Source: Bacillus sp. UNC438CL73TsuS30 (GTDB lineage Bacteria > Bacillota > Bacilli > Bacillales > Cytobacillaceae). Taken from it: a stretch of 64,000 nt of DNA. Each line of letters starts with the position of its first letter. The stretch's first letter is position 1. The DNA lies in assembly GCF_000482325.1 (NCBI RefSeq), contig NZ_KI535301.1:1-64000 (forward strand), given 5' to 3'. The translations under genes were made by a program, and so were the position numbers. This document shows positions 49,268 through 58,061 of this stretch, piece by piece. The notes beneath the pieces were generated by a model that had not been told where the DNA came from, searched no databases, and saw only the letters and a list, made by a program, of their open reading frames with translations.

Positions 49268-50056
49268 ATGAAGAAATTTGCTTTTATTTTCATTCCCTTA
49301 CTTGTATTTTTTATCGGTACTCCTGTTTTTGCAGAAAGTAATGTCCCTTATCAATTAAAAGCTGCCATTATTATTGATGATTTCGGCGGTGGAACCGGGG
49401 GTGTGCGTGACTTTTTAGAAGGAGATATTCCGATTACAGCTGCCGTTATGCCTTTTACAGAAAAATCAAAGGAACATGCCGAATGGGCTCATAAAAATGG
49501 TTTTGAGGTCATCGTTCATTTACCGATGGAACCGAAAAGAGGAAAAAGATCATGGCTCGGTCCAAAACCGATTACCGTAGATCTTTCTCCAAAAGAAGTA
49601 AAAGCTCGTGTTGAGGAGGCGATTAGTACCGTCCCATATGCTGTAGGACTGAACAATCATATGGGGTCACTTGCGGTGGAGAACGAGCCAATTGTCCGTG
49701 CGATAGTAGAAGTTGCCAAGGAAAAAGGTCTCTATATTATTGACAGTGGGACAAGTTCACAGAGTAAATTTCCAAAGGTAGCTGAAGAGTTAGGTGTTCC
49801 ACTTTTAAAAAGAGATGTGTTTCTCGATGATATTTCATCCTCATCATATGTGAGAAAACAAATGATTCGACTGGCAAAGGTGACAGAAATCAAGGGAAAA
49901 GGAATTGCCATCGGGCATGTCGGGATTAACGGAAAGGTTTGTTCCATTGGAATATTTGAATCACAAGATGAATTTAATAAACGACACATTAAAATTGTTC
50001 CGGTGTCGGAGCTATTTGCTAAAAAAATGAAGAAAAAGACATTTCCCCTCTATTAA
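49268..50056 (+). CDS. divergent polysaccharide deacetylase (YibQ-like)
   Basis: 262 residues: signal peptide (KKFAFIFIPLLVFFIGTPVFAES), then the divergent NodB-like fold AAIIIDDFGGGTGGVRDFLEGDIPITAAVMPF, GFEVIVHLPMEPKRG, GLNNHMGSLAVENEPIVRAIVEVAKEKGLYIIDSGTSSQS and a late GIAIGHVGI. The D-D, H-L-P-M-E-P and N-N-H-M-G-S motifs are diagnostic. Exported; substrate unknown. GGGGG lies 5 bases before ATG 49268. Confidence 0.88.
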   Translation: MKKFAFIFIPLLVFFIGTPVFAESNVPYQLKAAIIIDDFGGGTGGVRDFLEGDIPITAAVMPFTEKSKEHAEWAHKNGFEVIVHLPMEPKRGKRSWLGPKPITVDLSPKEVKARVEEAISTVPYAVGLNNHMGSLAVENEPIVRAIVEVAKEKGLYIIDSGTSSQSKFPKVAEELGVPLLKRDVFLDDISSSSYVRKQMIRLAKVTEIKGKGIAIGHVGINGKVCSIGIFESQDEFNKRHIKIVPVSELFAKKMKKKTFPLY

Positions 50057-50068
50057 AATAAGATTTTT

Positions 50069-50098
50069 AACGCCGAGCATTTAGGAGTCGGCGTTTTT
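50069..50098 (+). terminator. terminator after the deacetylase gene
   Basis: AACGCCGA (50069-50076) / TCGGCGTT (50088-50095), then TTT. Confidence 0.85.
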
Positions 50099-50165
50099 GA
50101 TTGCATCATTAAATTCCATTTTCATTAAACATTATTTAAATGTTTAAAAAATTAAAAATTATAGC

Positions 50166-50194
50166 TTGATTGTTTTTTAATTCTGTTATAGAAT
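50166..50194 (+). promoter_or_regulatory. sigma-A promoter of leuA
   Basis: TTGATT (50166-50171), 17-base spacer, TAGAAT (50189-50194), about 40 bases before the T-box leader. Confidence 0.6.
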
Positions 50195-50234
50195 AAGAAA
50201 AATTAAAAAGCTAAAATAAATAAAACACATTGAA

Positions 50235-50459
50235 TGGGAATATTAAGGAATATTTATTGCATAGAGAGCTGTCGGCTGGTGAGAGACAGTCAATAAATTC
50301 CCCAACTCGCCCAGGAGTGGTAAAGCTGATATGTAGGTTTTACCGGTTGACAGCCGTAATCAAGTCGTTAAGTGGGTTCGTTTGTTTTTTATGCGAATCA
50401 AAAAGAGTGGTACCACGTAGGCAAAGCCTGTCGTCTCTTATGAGATGATAGGCTTTTTT
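50235..50459 (+). promoter_or_regulatory. leucine T-box leader of leuA
   Basis: Stem I elements AGAGAGCTGTCGGCTGGTGA and GAGACAGT, a specifier loop with CTC (Leu, 50306-50308, in CAACTCGCC followed by CAGGAGT), the T-box itself AGAGTGGTACCACG (50404-50417) and a terminator AGCCTGTCGTCTC / GAGATGATAGGCT (50425-50437 / 50442-50454) with a T-run. Uncharged tRNA-Leu should stabilise the antiterminator and switch leuA on. Confidence 0.92.
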
Positions 50460-50504
50460 ATTTTAACTAAACGAACGATAAAAAATAAAAAGGTGGTTGT
50501 CAGA

Positions 50505-52208
50505 ATGAAAAATGTTCAAAAGTATTCCCGAGGATATTTTATGCCCCCAGTGAAAAGCTTGAAATGGACAGAAAAGGAGTACATAGAGGAAGCTCCTACA
50601 TGGTGCAGTGTGGACTTAAGAGATGGAAATCAGGCTTTAATCGTACCAATGAGTTTGGAGGAAAAGCTGGAATATTTTCAATTGCTTTTGGAAGTAGGTT
50701 TCAAGGAAATAGAAGTCGGTTTTCCAGCTGCATCGGATACAGAATATGCTTTTTTACGTACCTTGATTGAAAAGGATTTGATTCCGGACGATGTAACGAT
50801 TCAAGTGTTAACACAGTCCAGAGAACACATTATAAGAAAAACGTTTGAATCGCTTCAAGGAGCAAAAAAAGCCGTCGTGCACCTTTACAATTCGACATCT
50901 TTGGCACAGCGCGAACAAGTTTTTCAAAAAACGGAAGAAGAAATTATCGACATTGCTGTAACCGGAGCAAAACTCCTTAAGAAATATGCTGCTGAAACCG
51001 AGGGGAATTTCCAGTTTCAATATTCACCGGAAAGCTTCACGGGTACGGAAATGGAGTTTGCACTTGATATATGCAACCAAGTACTTGATATTTGGCAGCC
51101 TACTGCCGAGAACAAGGTGATTATCAACCTTCCAGCTACCGTGTCAATGTCAATGCCTCACGTTTACGCAAGTCAAATTGAGTATATGAGTGACCATCTG
51201 AACTACCGCGACAATGTGATCCTGTCACTCCATCCACACAATGACAGGGGAACAGGGGTTGCAGATGCAGAGCTGGGAATGCTTGCCGGAGCGCAGAGAG
51301 TAGAAGGAACACTGTTTGGAAATGGTGAGAGAACAGGAAACGTCGACATCGTAACGCTTGCCTTAAATATGTTCTCGCACGGAGTAAATCCAAAGCTTAA
51401 TTTTGAAAATATCCCTGCCATCCTTGCCAGGTATGAAGAATTGACAAGAATGAGGGTTCCTGAAAGACATCCATATGGCGGTGAACTTGTCTTTACTGCA
51501 TTTTCTGGATCCCATCAGGATGCGATTGCGAAAGGGATGAACTGGCGTGAGGAAGAGGAACGTCAGTATTGGTCAGTACCATATCTATTGATTGATCCAA
51601 AGGATATTGGCAGACAGTATGAAGGAGATATCATCCGTATTAATAGCCAATCCGGTAAAGGGGGCATTGGTTATGTGCTTAAGCAAAATTATGGGCTTGA
51701 TCTGCCGGCGAAAATGCGTGAAAGTTTCGGATATCAGGTTAAAAATGTATCGGATCGTTTGCATAAGGAGCTTTTGCCGGATGAAATTTATGACATTTTC
51801 ATCAATGAATATGTAAATATTAATAGCCCTGTTGAGTTTATCAATTACCGATTTACTCAAAATGATCATTATGAAACCAATGTATCGATCAAGGTCGATA
51901 ACGTGGTTCATGAAGCTTTGGGTGTGGGGAATGGAAGACTGGATGCAATCAGTAATGTTCTTCAAACGACACTAGGTATTCATTATAAAGATTTAATCTA
52001 TAAGCAGCATGCTTTAGAAATCGGTTCGGGATCAAATGCTGTATCTTATGTAGGATTTACCGCATTGGATGGTGCTGTTTATTGGGGCTGTGGGATTGAC
52101 GCAGATATTATGACCTCCTCTGTAAAAGCTTTGTTTAGTGCAGTTAACAACATGGTATCCAGTGTCAACACAAAAATTGAAACAGGATATTCTCTTTCAA
52201 ATAAATAA
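50505..52208 (+). CDS. leuA: 2-isopropylmalate synthase (long, LeuA type 2)
   Basis: 567 residues, first committed step of leucine synthesis: acetyl-CoA + 2-oxoisovalerate. The TIM-barrel part starts WCSVDLRDGNQALI and includes EVGFPAASDTEYAFLR, VSMSMPHVYASQIEYM, LHPHNDRGTG (metal H-x-H) and GNGERTGNVD; a C-terminal regulatory domain follows. This is the yeast/actinobacterial-type long form, not the approx. 515-residue form of the B. subtilis ilv-leu operon. AAAGGTGG precedes ATG 50505. It stands alone behind a leucine T-box. Confidence 0.94.
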   Translation: MKNVQKYSRGYFMPPVKSLKWTEKEYIEEAPTWCSVDLRDGNQALIVPMSLEEKLEYFQLLLEVGFKEIEVGFPAASDTEYAFLRTLIEKDLIPDDVTIQVLTQSREHIIRKTFESLQGAKKAVVHLYNSTSLAQREQVFQKTEEEIIDIAVTGAKLLKKYAAETEGNFQFQYSPESFTGTEMEFALDICNQVLDIWQPTAENKVIINLPATVSMSMPHVYASQIEYMSDHLNYRDNVILSLHPHNDRGTGVADAELGMLAGAQRVEGTLFGNGERTGNVDIVTLALNMFSHGVNPKLNFENIPAILARYEELTRMRVPERHPYGGELVFTAFSGSHQDAIAKGMNWREEEERQYWSVPYLLIDPKDIGRQYEGDIIRINSQSGKGGIGYVLKQNYGLDLPAKMRESFGYQVKNVSDRLHKELLPDEIYDIFINEYVNINSPVEFINYRFTQNDHYETNVSIKVDNVVHEALGVGNGRLDAISNVLQTTLGIHYKDLIYKQHALEIGSGSNAVSYVGFTALDGAVYWGCGIDADIMTSSVKALFSAVNNMVSSVNTKIETGYSLSNK

Positions 52209-52340
52209 GCGGAAGGACTCTTTAGACGACCTTTTATTAGAAAGATAAATTTCCAGCATTTTAATTTTTTCCATTGTCACAATCCAAAGTTTCCGCCAAA
52301 ATAAATAGAAAAAGGCAACAAGGGAGAAGGAAACAGAAAA

Positions 52341-53093
52341 ATGAAATTAGTTTCATGGAATGTAAACGGCCTAAGGGCTTGTGTAAAAAAAGGATTTTTA
52401 GATTATTTTAATGAAGTGGACGCAGATATTTTTTGTATTCAGGAAACGAAGCTGCAAGAGGGGCAAATTGAGCTAGATTTAGTGGGCTATAAGCAATATT
52501 GGAATTATGCCGAAAAGAAAGGCTATTCCGGCACAGCTGTTTTTACAAAAATGGATCCGATTTCGGTAAAATATGGACTGTTAGATGAGGATTCTGAATC
52601 TGAGGGCCGTATTCTTACACTGGAATTCGATGATTTCTTCTTGGTGAATGTGTATACACCGAACTCACAGCGGGATTTAGCTAGACTTCCGTTTCGTTTG
52701 GAGTGGGAGGAACGAATTTTAGAACATCTTCAAAAATTAGATGCCATCAAGCCGGTTGTGTTATGTGGGGATTTAAACGTTGCCCACAAGGAAATTGATT
52801 TGCGCAATCCAAAGTCAAATCTCGGGAATTCCGGTTTTACGGAGGAAGAGCGCGGGAAAATGACCGGGCTGCTGGAGTCCGGCTTCATTGACAGTTTCCG
52901 GCATTTTTACCCTGACCAGGAAGGGGCCTACACTTGGTGGTCTTACATGATGAAGGTCCGCGAGCGGAATATTGGATGGCGGATTGATTACTTTATTGTT
53001 TCCGAGCAGCTGCGCGATCGTTTAGTTGACGCGAACATTCATGCAACCGTTTTGGGCAGTGATCATTGTCCAATTTTACTAGAAATAAAGTAG
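52341..53093 (+). CDS. exoA: exodeoxyribonuclease III / AP endonuclease
   Basis: 250 residues of the EEP superfamily: MKLVSWNVNGLRACVKKGFLDYF, DIFCIQETKLQ (catalytic Glu), YSGTAVFTK, NVYTPNSQ, LCGDLNVAHKEIDLRNPK (G-D-x-N) and LGSDHCPILLEI (catalytic D-H). It cuts DNA at abasic sites and degrades 3' ends in base-excision repair. GGGAGAAGG precedes the ATG. Confidence 0.95.
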   Translation: MKLVSWNVNGLRACVKKGFLDYFNEVDADIFCIQETKLQEGQIELDLVGYKQYWNYAEKKGYSGTAVFTKMDPISVKYGLLDEDSESEGRILTLEFDDFFLVNVYTPNSQRDLARLPFRLEWEERILEHLQKLDAIKPVVLCGDLNVAHKEIDLRNPKSNLGNSGFTEEERGKMTGLLESGFIDSFRHFYPDQEGAYTWWSYMMKVRERNIGWRIDYFIVSEQLRDRLVDANIHATVLGSDHCPILLEIK

Positions 53094-53199
53094 AATTTGA
53101 TAACTTTTTCTTATCAAAATTCATAAAAAAACCGTCATTTTCTTTATCGTATATGTGGTTTATAGTTAAATTACTCCATTACGGTTAGGGGAAATGAAA

Positions 53200-53970
53200 A
53201 TGGATATTAAAAAAGATGTTCAACAGCAATTTGGGAAAAGCGCAGACTCCTATGTTTCAAGCGAGATCCATAAACAAGGGAAAGACTTGCAAATATTGTT
53301 GAGGATGGCGGAAGTGAGCGGGAATGAAGCTATTCTTGATGTGGCAACAGGCGGTGGGCATACGGCCAATGCGTTTGCGCCATTGGTCAAACAAGTGACC
53401 GCAGCTGATCTTACCGCTGAAATGTTACAGGCAGCTGAAAAATTTATCAAGGGAAATGGTCACCAAAACGTTAATTTTGTTCAAGGTGATGCGGAAAACC
53501 TTCCGTTTCCTGATGAATCCTTTGATTTGCTCACATGCCGGATTGCCCCACACCACTTTCCAAACGTCGATCAATTTGTAAAAGAAGTGTATCGTGTCTT
53601 AAAGCATCAAGGGCAGTTTTTATTGGATGACAATGTGGTCCCGGAAGAGGATGAGTATGATCAGTTTTATAACTTCATCGAAAAAAAGCGGGACTACAGC
53701 CATTTTCGCGCTTGGAAAAAGACAGAGTGGTTAAAGATGCTTGAACTGAATGGACTGGATATTGTTGAATGGCATCGGTTTGAAAAAACGTTCCGTTTTG
53801 ATCCATGGTGTGGTCGAATGAAATTAGCCCAAGAGGATAAAGAAGAATTAACTCAATTTATTCTGCAGTCCACTGCCAAAATCAAGGATAAATTTGAGAT
53901 TATAATCGAGAATAATCAGGTTGTTTCATTTAAAGGCGAAGCAATCGTTTTAAAGGCTAGGAAAAAATAA
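53200..53970 (+). CDS. class I SAM-dependent methyltransferase (UbiE-like)
   Basis: 256 residues: MDIKKDVQQQFGKSADSYVSS is the usual start of this group, followed by motif I AILDVATGGGHTANAFAPLV, VTAADLTAEMLQAAEKFI, VQGDAENLPFPDESFDLLTCRIAPHHFPN and VYRVLKHQGQFLLDDNV. The substrate is not evident; close relatives are annotated only as YcgJ-like. ATG 53200 is 7 bases after AGGGGA (an ATG at 53194 is too close). Confidence 0.85.
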   Translation: MDIKKDVQQQFGKSADSYVSSEIHKQGKDLQILLRMAEVSGNEAILDVATGGGHTANAFAPLVKQVTAADLTAEMLQAAEKFIKGNGHQNVNFVQGDAENLPFPDESFDLLTCRIAPHHFPNVDQFVKEVYRVLKHQGQFLLDDNVVPEEDEYDQFYNFIEKKRDYSHFRAWKKTEWLKMLELNGLDIVEWHRFEKTFRFDPWCGRMKLAQEDKEELTQFILQSTAKIKDKFEIIIENNQVVSFKGEAIVLKARKK

Positions 53971-53972
53971 TG

Positions 53973-54024
53973 AAAAAACCCTTTGCACGAAAAAGATCAC
54001 TCTCTTTTTTGCAAAGGGTTTTTT
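53973..54024. terminator. long bidirectional terminator
   Basis: AAAAAACCCTTTGC (53973-53986) / GCAAAGGGTTTTTT (54011-54024) with an inner AAAAAGA/TCTTTTT extension. Confidence 0.92.
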
Positions 54025-54041
54025 GTGGTATTTAACCGATC

Positions 54042-54203
54042 TTAAATATCATTTAATGCCGTACCAAATTCATCAAATTCAGGTAATCTTTCGTCAGCAG
54101 CTGAATTTTCCAGATTCTGCTCTTCATTATTAACATTTCCATTTTGTTCATCCTTCTTTTGCTGGACCAATGAAACCATCTCCTTTTCTGAAGTTTTACC
54201 CAT
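54042..54203 (-). CDS. small acidic hypothetical protein
   Basis: 53 residues from ATG 54203 (MGKTSEKEMVSLVQQKKDEQ..), with GGGG 8 bases upstream. Asn/Glu-rich middle and an acidic C-terminus (RLPEFDEFGTALNDI). It is predicted to be disordered, and no family is recognised. It is convergent with the methyltransferase, sharing its terminator. Confidence 0.5.
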   Translation of the reverse strand: MGKTSEKEMVSLVQQKKDEQNGNVNNEEQNLENSAADERLPEFDEFGTALNDI

Positions 54204-54421
54204 GTATTTTTCCCCAAAAAAATCCATCTTAACCTATGTTTATAAAAAGTGGTGTGGTTATATGCATCCTACCAGAGGAGGCGGATTGTAAAAATCATAC
54301 GGAATCCAAGCTAAAAAATCAGTTATTTTTGTATAAAACAACCATAGTTATATGAGGAGAAAACCGATAAATTAAGAATATAGAAATTGAATGTTCTGAA
54401 AATATGGAAGGTTCACACGAA

Positions 54422-55612
54422 ATGAGAGGTGAGGTTGTGAGTTTCATATCGAAAAGAATAGGTCAGATTCCACCCTATTTATTCGCGGAAATCAATAAGA
54501 AAAAAGCTGCGATGATAGAGTCAGGAGTGGATATCATTGATTTAGGGATTGGCGATCCTGACCTCCCCACTCCAAAGCATATCGTTGATAAATTGGTGGA
54601 GGAGCTTCAAGATCCCTATCAATTAAAATATCCGAGCTTTACAGGGTGCGCTGAATTTAGAAATGCAGTTGCAGATTTCTATTTACGGCAATTCGGGGTA
54701 AAGCTTGATCCGGAAACGGAAGTGCTGGCGTTGATTGGGTCAAAAGAAGGGATTGCCCACTTAATTCCGACATTAATCGATCCGGGAGATTACGTATTAA
54801 TTCCAGATCCAAGCTACCCTGTTTATCGGATGGCAACCATGCTTGCAAATGGACAGTATTTTAATATGCCGCTTAAGATTGAGAACAACTTTGAGCCTGA
54901 CTTTACAGCTATTCCAAGAAAAATAGTGGAACAAGCCCGGCTGATGCTGTTGAATTATCCCGGGAATCCGACGGCAGCTACAGTGGATCTTTCATTTTTC
55001 AATCAAGCGATTGCATTTGCGCAAAAACATCAAATCCCGATTGCCCATGACTCAGCCTACAATATGGTCACCTTTGATGAATATAAGGCACCAAGTATTC
55101 TTCAGGCTGAGGGAGCAAAAGAGGTTGCGGTCGAATTTGGATCCCTTTCTAAAACTTATAATATGACAGGATTCCGAATTGGTTATGTGGTTGGAAATAA
55201 GGAAATTATTAAAGCGCTTTCCATCCTTAAAAGCAATACAGACACAGGTCAGTTTACGCCGATTCAAAAGGCAGCAGCCTTTGCTTTAAACAGTGATCAT
55301 AGTTGTGTGTCCAAACATAATCAAATCTATCAAGAACGGATGCTGTCAATGGTGGAGGGGCTCAAATCCATTGGGGTCAAGGCGGAGCCGCCAAAGGGAA
55401 GTTTCTTCATCTGGGCTCCCGTCCCAAAGGGATATACTTCTTCTGATTTTGTAACAAGTGTTCTGGAACAAACGGGTGTAATTCTAACCCCCGGAAATGC
55501 ATTTGGTCCTTCAGGAGAAGGCTATTTCCGCGTCTCCTTATCCGTTCCAAGTGAAAGATTACAAGAAGCGATTGAAAGAATTAAACAAAATTTAAAAATA
55601 ACGATTAGCTAA
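54422..55612 (+). CDS. class I/II aminotransferase, LL-diaminopimelate-aminotransferase-like
   Basis: 396 residues, fold-type I PLP enzyme: IIDLGIGDPDLPTPKHIVDKL, YPSFTGCAEFRNAVADFY, PDPSYPVYRMAT, LNYPGNPTAATVD, AHDSAYNMVTFD and the PLP-lysine motif GSLSKTYNMTGFRIGYVVG. It resembles DapL or YugH-type enzymes. Because it heads a catabolic cluster and lies 12 bases before an aldehyde dehydrogenase gene, a degradative amine or amino-acid substrate is more likely than lysine biosynthesis. The start is uncertain (ATG 54404 or 54422, or GTG 54437). Confidence 0.85.
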   Translation: MRGEVVSFISKRIGQIPPYLFAEINKKKAAMIESGVDIIDLGIGDPDLPTPKHIVDKLVEELQDPYQLKYPSFTGCAEFRNAVADFYLRQFGVKLDPETEVLALIGSKEGIAHLIPTLIDPGDYVLIPDPSYPVYRMATMLANGQYFNMPLKIENNFEPDFTAIPRKIVEQARLMLLNYPGNPTAATVDLSFFNQAIAFAQKHQIPIAHDSAYNMVTFDEYKAPSILQAEGAKEVAVEFGSLSKTYNMTGFRIGYVVGNKEIIKALSILKSNTDTGQFTPIQKAAAFALNSDHSCVSKHNQIYQERMLSMVEGLKSIGVKAEPPKGSFFIWAPVPKGYTSSDFVTSVLEQTGVILTPGNAFGPSGEGYFRVSLSVPSERLQEAIERIKQNLKITIS

Positions 55613-55624
55613 ACTGGAGGGTAT

Positions 55625-57109
55625 ATGATGAAAAAAATCTTAAACTATATTAATGGTGAATGGTGTCCATCCTCAACTGGGAAATTTACTCCCGTTCTAA
55701 ATCCGGCAAATGGTCAAGTATTGGCTGAGGTAACACAATCAACGCAGGAAGATGTGGATCGTGCAGTCCAAGCAGCAAAAAATGCGCAGAAGGAATGGCG
55801 CTTAGTACCTGCTCCGGAACGAGCAGATATTTTATATAAAGTTGGTTATCTATTAAAAGAAAGAAAAGAAAAATTGGCGCAAATTCTCACAAGTGAAATG
55901 GGAAAAGTGATCGAGGAAGGACGAGGGGAAGTTCAGGAAGCGATTGATATGGCCTTTTATGTTGCCGGAGAGGGCCGGAGACTATTTGGCGATACGGTTC
56001 CATCTGAGCTTCGCAATAAGTTTGCGATGAGCGTACGTGTTCCAATCGGAATTGCCGGGCTGATTACGCCATGGAATTTCCCTATTGCGATTGCCTCTTG
56101 GAAATCCCTTCCGGCCCTTGTAACTGGGAATGCAGTGGTCTGGAAGCCTGCAACCGAAACGCCGATGGTTGCGGAAGAATTTGTCAAGATTTATGAAGAT
56201 GCCGGCCTGCCTAAGGGATTGTTAAATCTAGTCAATGGTTCGGGAAGTGTCGTCGGGAATGCGATGGTCGAGCATCCTGATATCGATTTAATTTCCTTTA
56301 CAGGTTCAAATGAAGTAGGCAAGGAAATTAACGGCCGCGCCGGTGCGTTGTTAAAAAGAACTTCTTTAGAAATGGGCGGTAAAAATGCGATCACGGTTTT
56401 AGAAGATGCCGATCTTGATTTGGCGGTTGAAGGCATTTTATGGGGAGCATTTGGAACAGCTGGTCAAAGATGTACGGCAACAAGCCGGGTCATTGTACAC
56501 AAGGATGTGAAAGCGGAGCTTGAAAGAAAGCTGCTTGCTAGTATCGATGGATTGAAAATGGGCGATGGGCTTGATGAAAGTGTTAAGGTTGGCCCGGTGA
56601 TCAATCGTTCTTCCTTAGAACGGATTGATGAGTATGTGAAAATCGGGCAGGAAGAAGGAGCGAAGCTTCTAACTGGTGGAAGAATTGTCTCGGAGAACGG
56701 GTTAGATCAAGGGAACTTCTATGCGCCAACGATCTTCACGGATGTAACTCCAGAGATGAGAATCGCGAAGGAAGAGATTTTTGGACCGGTTGTTTCGATT
56801 ATTGCCGTTACTAGTTTAGAAGAAGCGATTGAAGTCAATAACAGCGTTGAGTTTGGGCTTTCGAGTGCGATTTATTCCGCTGATGTGAATCGGATATTCC
56901 AAGCCATGCGTGATTTGGATACGGGGCTTGTCTACGTGAATGCCGGTACGTCCGGTGCGGAAATCCATCTGCCATTTGGGGGGACAAAAGGAACGGGGAA
57001 TGGCCACAGAGATTCCGGCGTAGCTTCGTTGGATGTATACACTGAATGGAAATCAATCTATGTGGATTACAGTGGAAAATTACAGCGGGCCCAGATTGAT
57101 AACAATTAA
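55625..57109 (+). CDS. NAD(P)-dependent aldehyde dehydrogenase
   Basis: 494 residues: YINGEWCPSSTGKFTPVLNPANGQVLAEV, ITPWNFPIAIASWK, FTGSNEVGKEI, catalytic Glu in LEMGGKNAI, catalytic Cys in FGTAGQRCTATSR, EEIFGPVVSII and a C-terminal GTSGAEIHLPFGGTKGTGNGHRDSG. That last motif resembles the semialdehyde dehydrogenases (ALDH7/KGSADH side of the family). It would oxidise the aldehyde left after transamination by the adjacent enzyme. CTGGAGGG precedes tandem ATGs. Confidence 0.92.
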   Translation: MMKKILNYINGEWCPSSTGKFTPVLNPANGQVLAEVTQSTQEDVDRAVQAAKNAQKEWRLVPAPERADILYKVGYLLKERKEKLAQILTSEMGKVIEEGRGEVQEAIDMAFYVAGEGRRLFGDTVPSELRNKFAMSVRVPIGIAGLITPWNFPIAIASWKSLPALVTGNAVVWKPATETPMVAEEFVKIYEDAGLPKGLLNLVNGSGSVVGNAMVEHPDIDLISFTGSNEVGKEINGRAGALLKRTSLEMGGKNAITVLEDADLDLAVEGILWGAFGTAGQRCTATSRVIVHKDVKAELERKLLASIDGLKMGDGLDESVKVGPVINRSSLERIDEYVKIGQEEGAKLLTGGRIVSENGLDQGNFYAPTIFTDVTPEMRIAKEEIFGPVVSIIAVTSLEEAIEVNNSVEFGLSSAIYSADVNRIFQAMRDLDTGLVYVNAGTSGAEIHLPFGGTKGTGNGHRDSGVASLDVYTEWKSIYVDYSGKLQRAQIDNN

Positions 57110-57130
57110 GAATCGCTAGAAACGAGAGGA

Positions 57131-57172
57131 AATTAACCTGTCATTCCACAACTGGAATACAGGTTAATTTTT
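57131..57172 (+). terminator. strong terminator dividing the catabolic cluster
   Basis: AATTAACCTGT (57131-57141) and ATTCCA (57143-57148) pair with TGGAAT (57153-57158) and ACAGGTTAATT (57159-57169); 17 pairs with one bulge, loop CAAC, then TTTTT. It separates the aminotransferase/ALDH pair from the acyl-CoA genes. Confidence 0.88.
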
Positions 57173-57195
57173 CATTAAGGATAGGAGTGTACAGG

Positions 57196-58044
57196 ATGGA
57201 AAAATTAACAGTTGTTGGTTCGGGGGTTATGGGCAGGGGGATTGCATATGTTGCGGCTCTCGGCGGCTTTCAAGTAACTCTAAACGACGTTAGCCAGGAA
57301 AATCTAGATAAAGCAAAGCTCTACTTAGAAACCGAAATGACCAAGAGTGCGGATAAAGGTTTTTTAACAAGAGAACAGGCCTCAGTTGCCTTACAACGAA
57401 TTGAATATACTACTAGTTTAGAAGAGGCTGCCGGTGACACAGATGTTGTTATTGAAGCTGTATTTGAATTAATGGAACTGAAAGTGGAGATTTTCAAAAA
57501 ATTAGACAAAATTTGTCCGAAGCATACAATCCTCGCGACGAATACTTCAACGATGAGCCCTACAGAGATAGCTGCCCAGACCTCAAGACCGGAAAAATGT
57601 ATCGCGATGCACTTCTTTAATCCCGTCCACAAAATGAAATTAATTGAAATCGTCCGAGGGCTTGAAACCTCAGATGAGACGATGTACAAGGCAAAAGAAA
57701 TTGGCGAAAAACTAGGGAAAGAAACGGTAGAAGTCAATGAATTCCCCGGTTTTGTGACAAGCCGTATGAATTGTCTCATTGGCAATGAAGCGATGAATCT
57801 TCTAATGGAAGGTGTTGCTTCAGCAGAGGACATCGATAAGGCGATGAAGCTGGGCTTAAATCATCCAATGGGGCCGTTAGCTCTAGCAGATTTAGTAGGT
57901 TTAGATACTAGATTACGAAATATGGAATATCTATATAAAACACTAGGTGAAAAATACCGGCCATGCCCGCTCTTAATAAAGTATGTAAAAGCAGGCCGAT
58001 TAGGACGCAAATCCGGCCAGGGATTTTACGCCTATGAAGGTTGA
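57196..58044 (+). CDS. 3-hydroxyacyl-CoA (3-hydroxybutyryl-CoA) dehydrogenase
   Basis: 282 residues: Rossmann motif VVGSGVMGRGIAYVAALGGFQVTLND, VIEAVFELMELK, ATNTSTMSPTEIAAQTSRPEKCIAMHFFNPVHKMKLIEIV (catalytic His/Glu region) and NEFPGFVTSRMN...GLNHPMGPLALADLVGLD. It oxidises (S)-3-hydroxyacyl-CoA to the 3-keto form with NAD. Short PaaH/Hbd type without a hydratase domain. ATAGGAG precedes ATG 57196. Confidence 0.93.
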   Translation: MEKLTVVGSGVMGRGIAYVAALGGFQVTLNDVSQENLDKAKLYLETEMTKSADKGFLTREQASVALQRIEYTTSLEEAAGDTDVVIEAVFELMELKVEIFKKLDKICPKHTILATNTSTMSPTEIAAQTSRPEKCIAMHFFNPVHKMKLIEIVRGLETSDETMYKAKEIGEKLGKETVEVNEFPGFVTSRMNCLIGNEAMNLLMEGVASAEDIDKAMKLGLNHPMGPLALADLVGLDTRLRNMEYLYKTLGEKYRPCPLLIKYVKAGRLGRKSGQGFYAYEG

Positions 58045-58061
58045 CTTGGGGGTTCTATAAA

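Noticed and set aside
54230-54290. Sigma-54 promoter for the catabolic cluster (TGG...TGCAT)
   Set aside because: The GG and GC are 11 bases apart instead of 10, and no sigma-54 activator gene is nearby.
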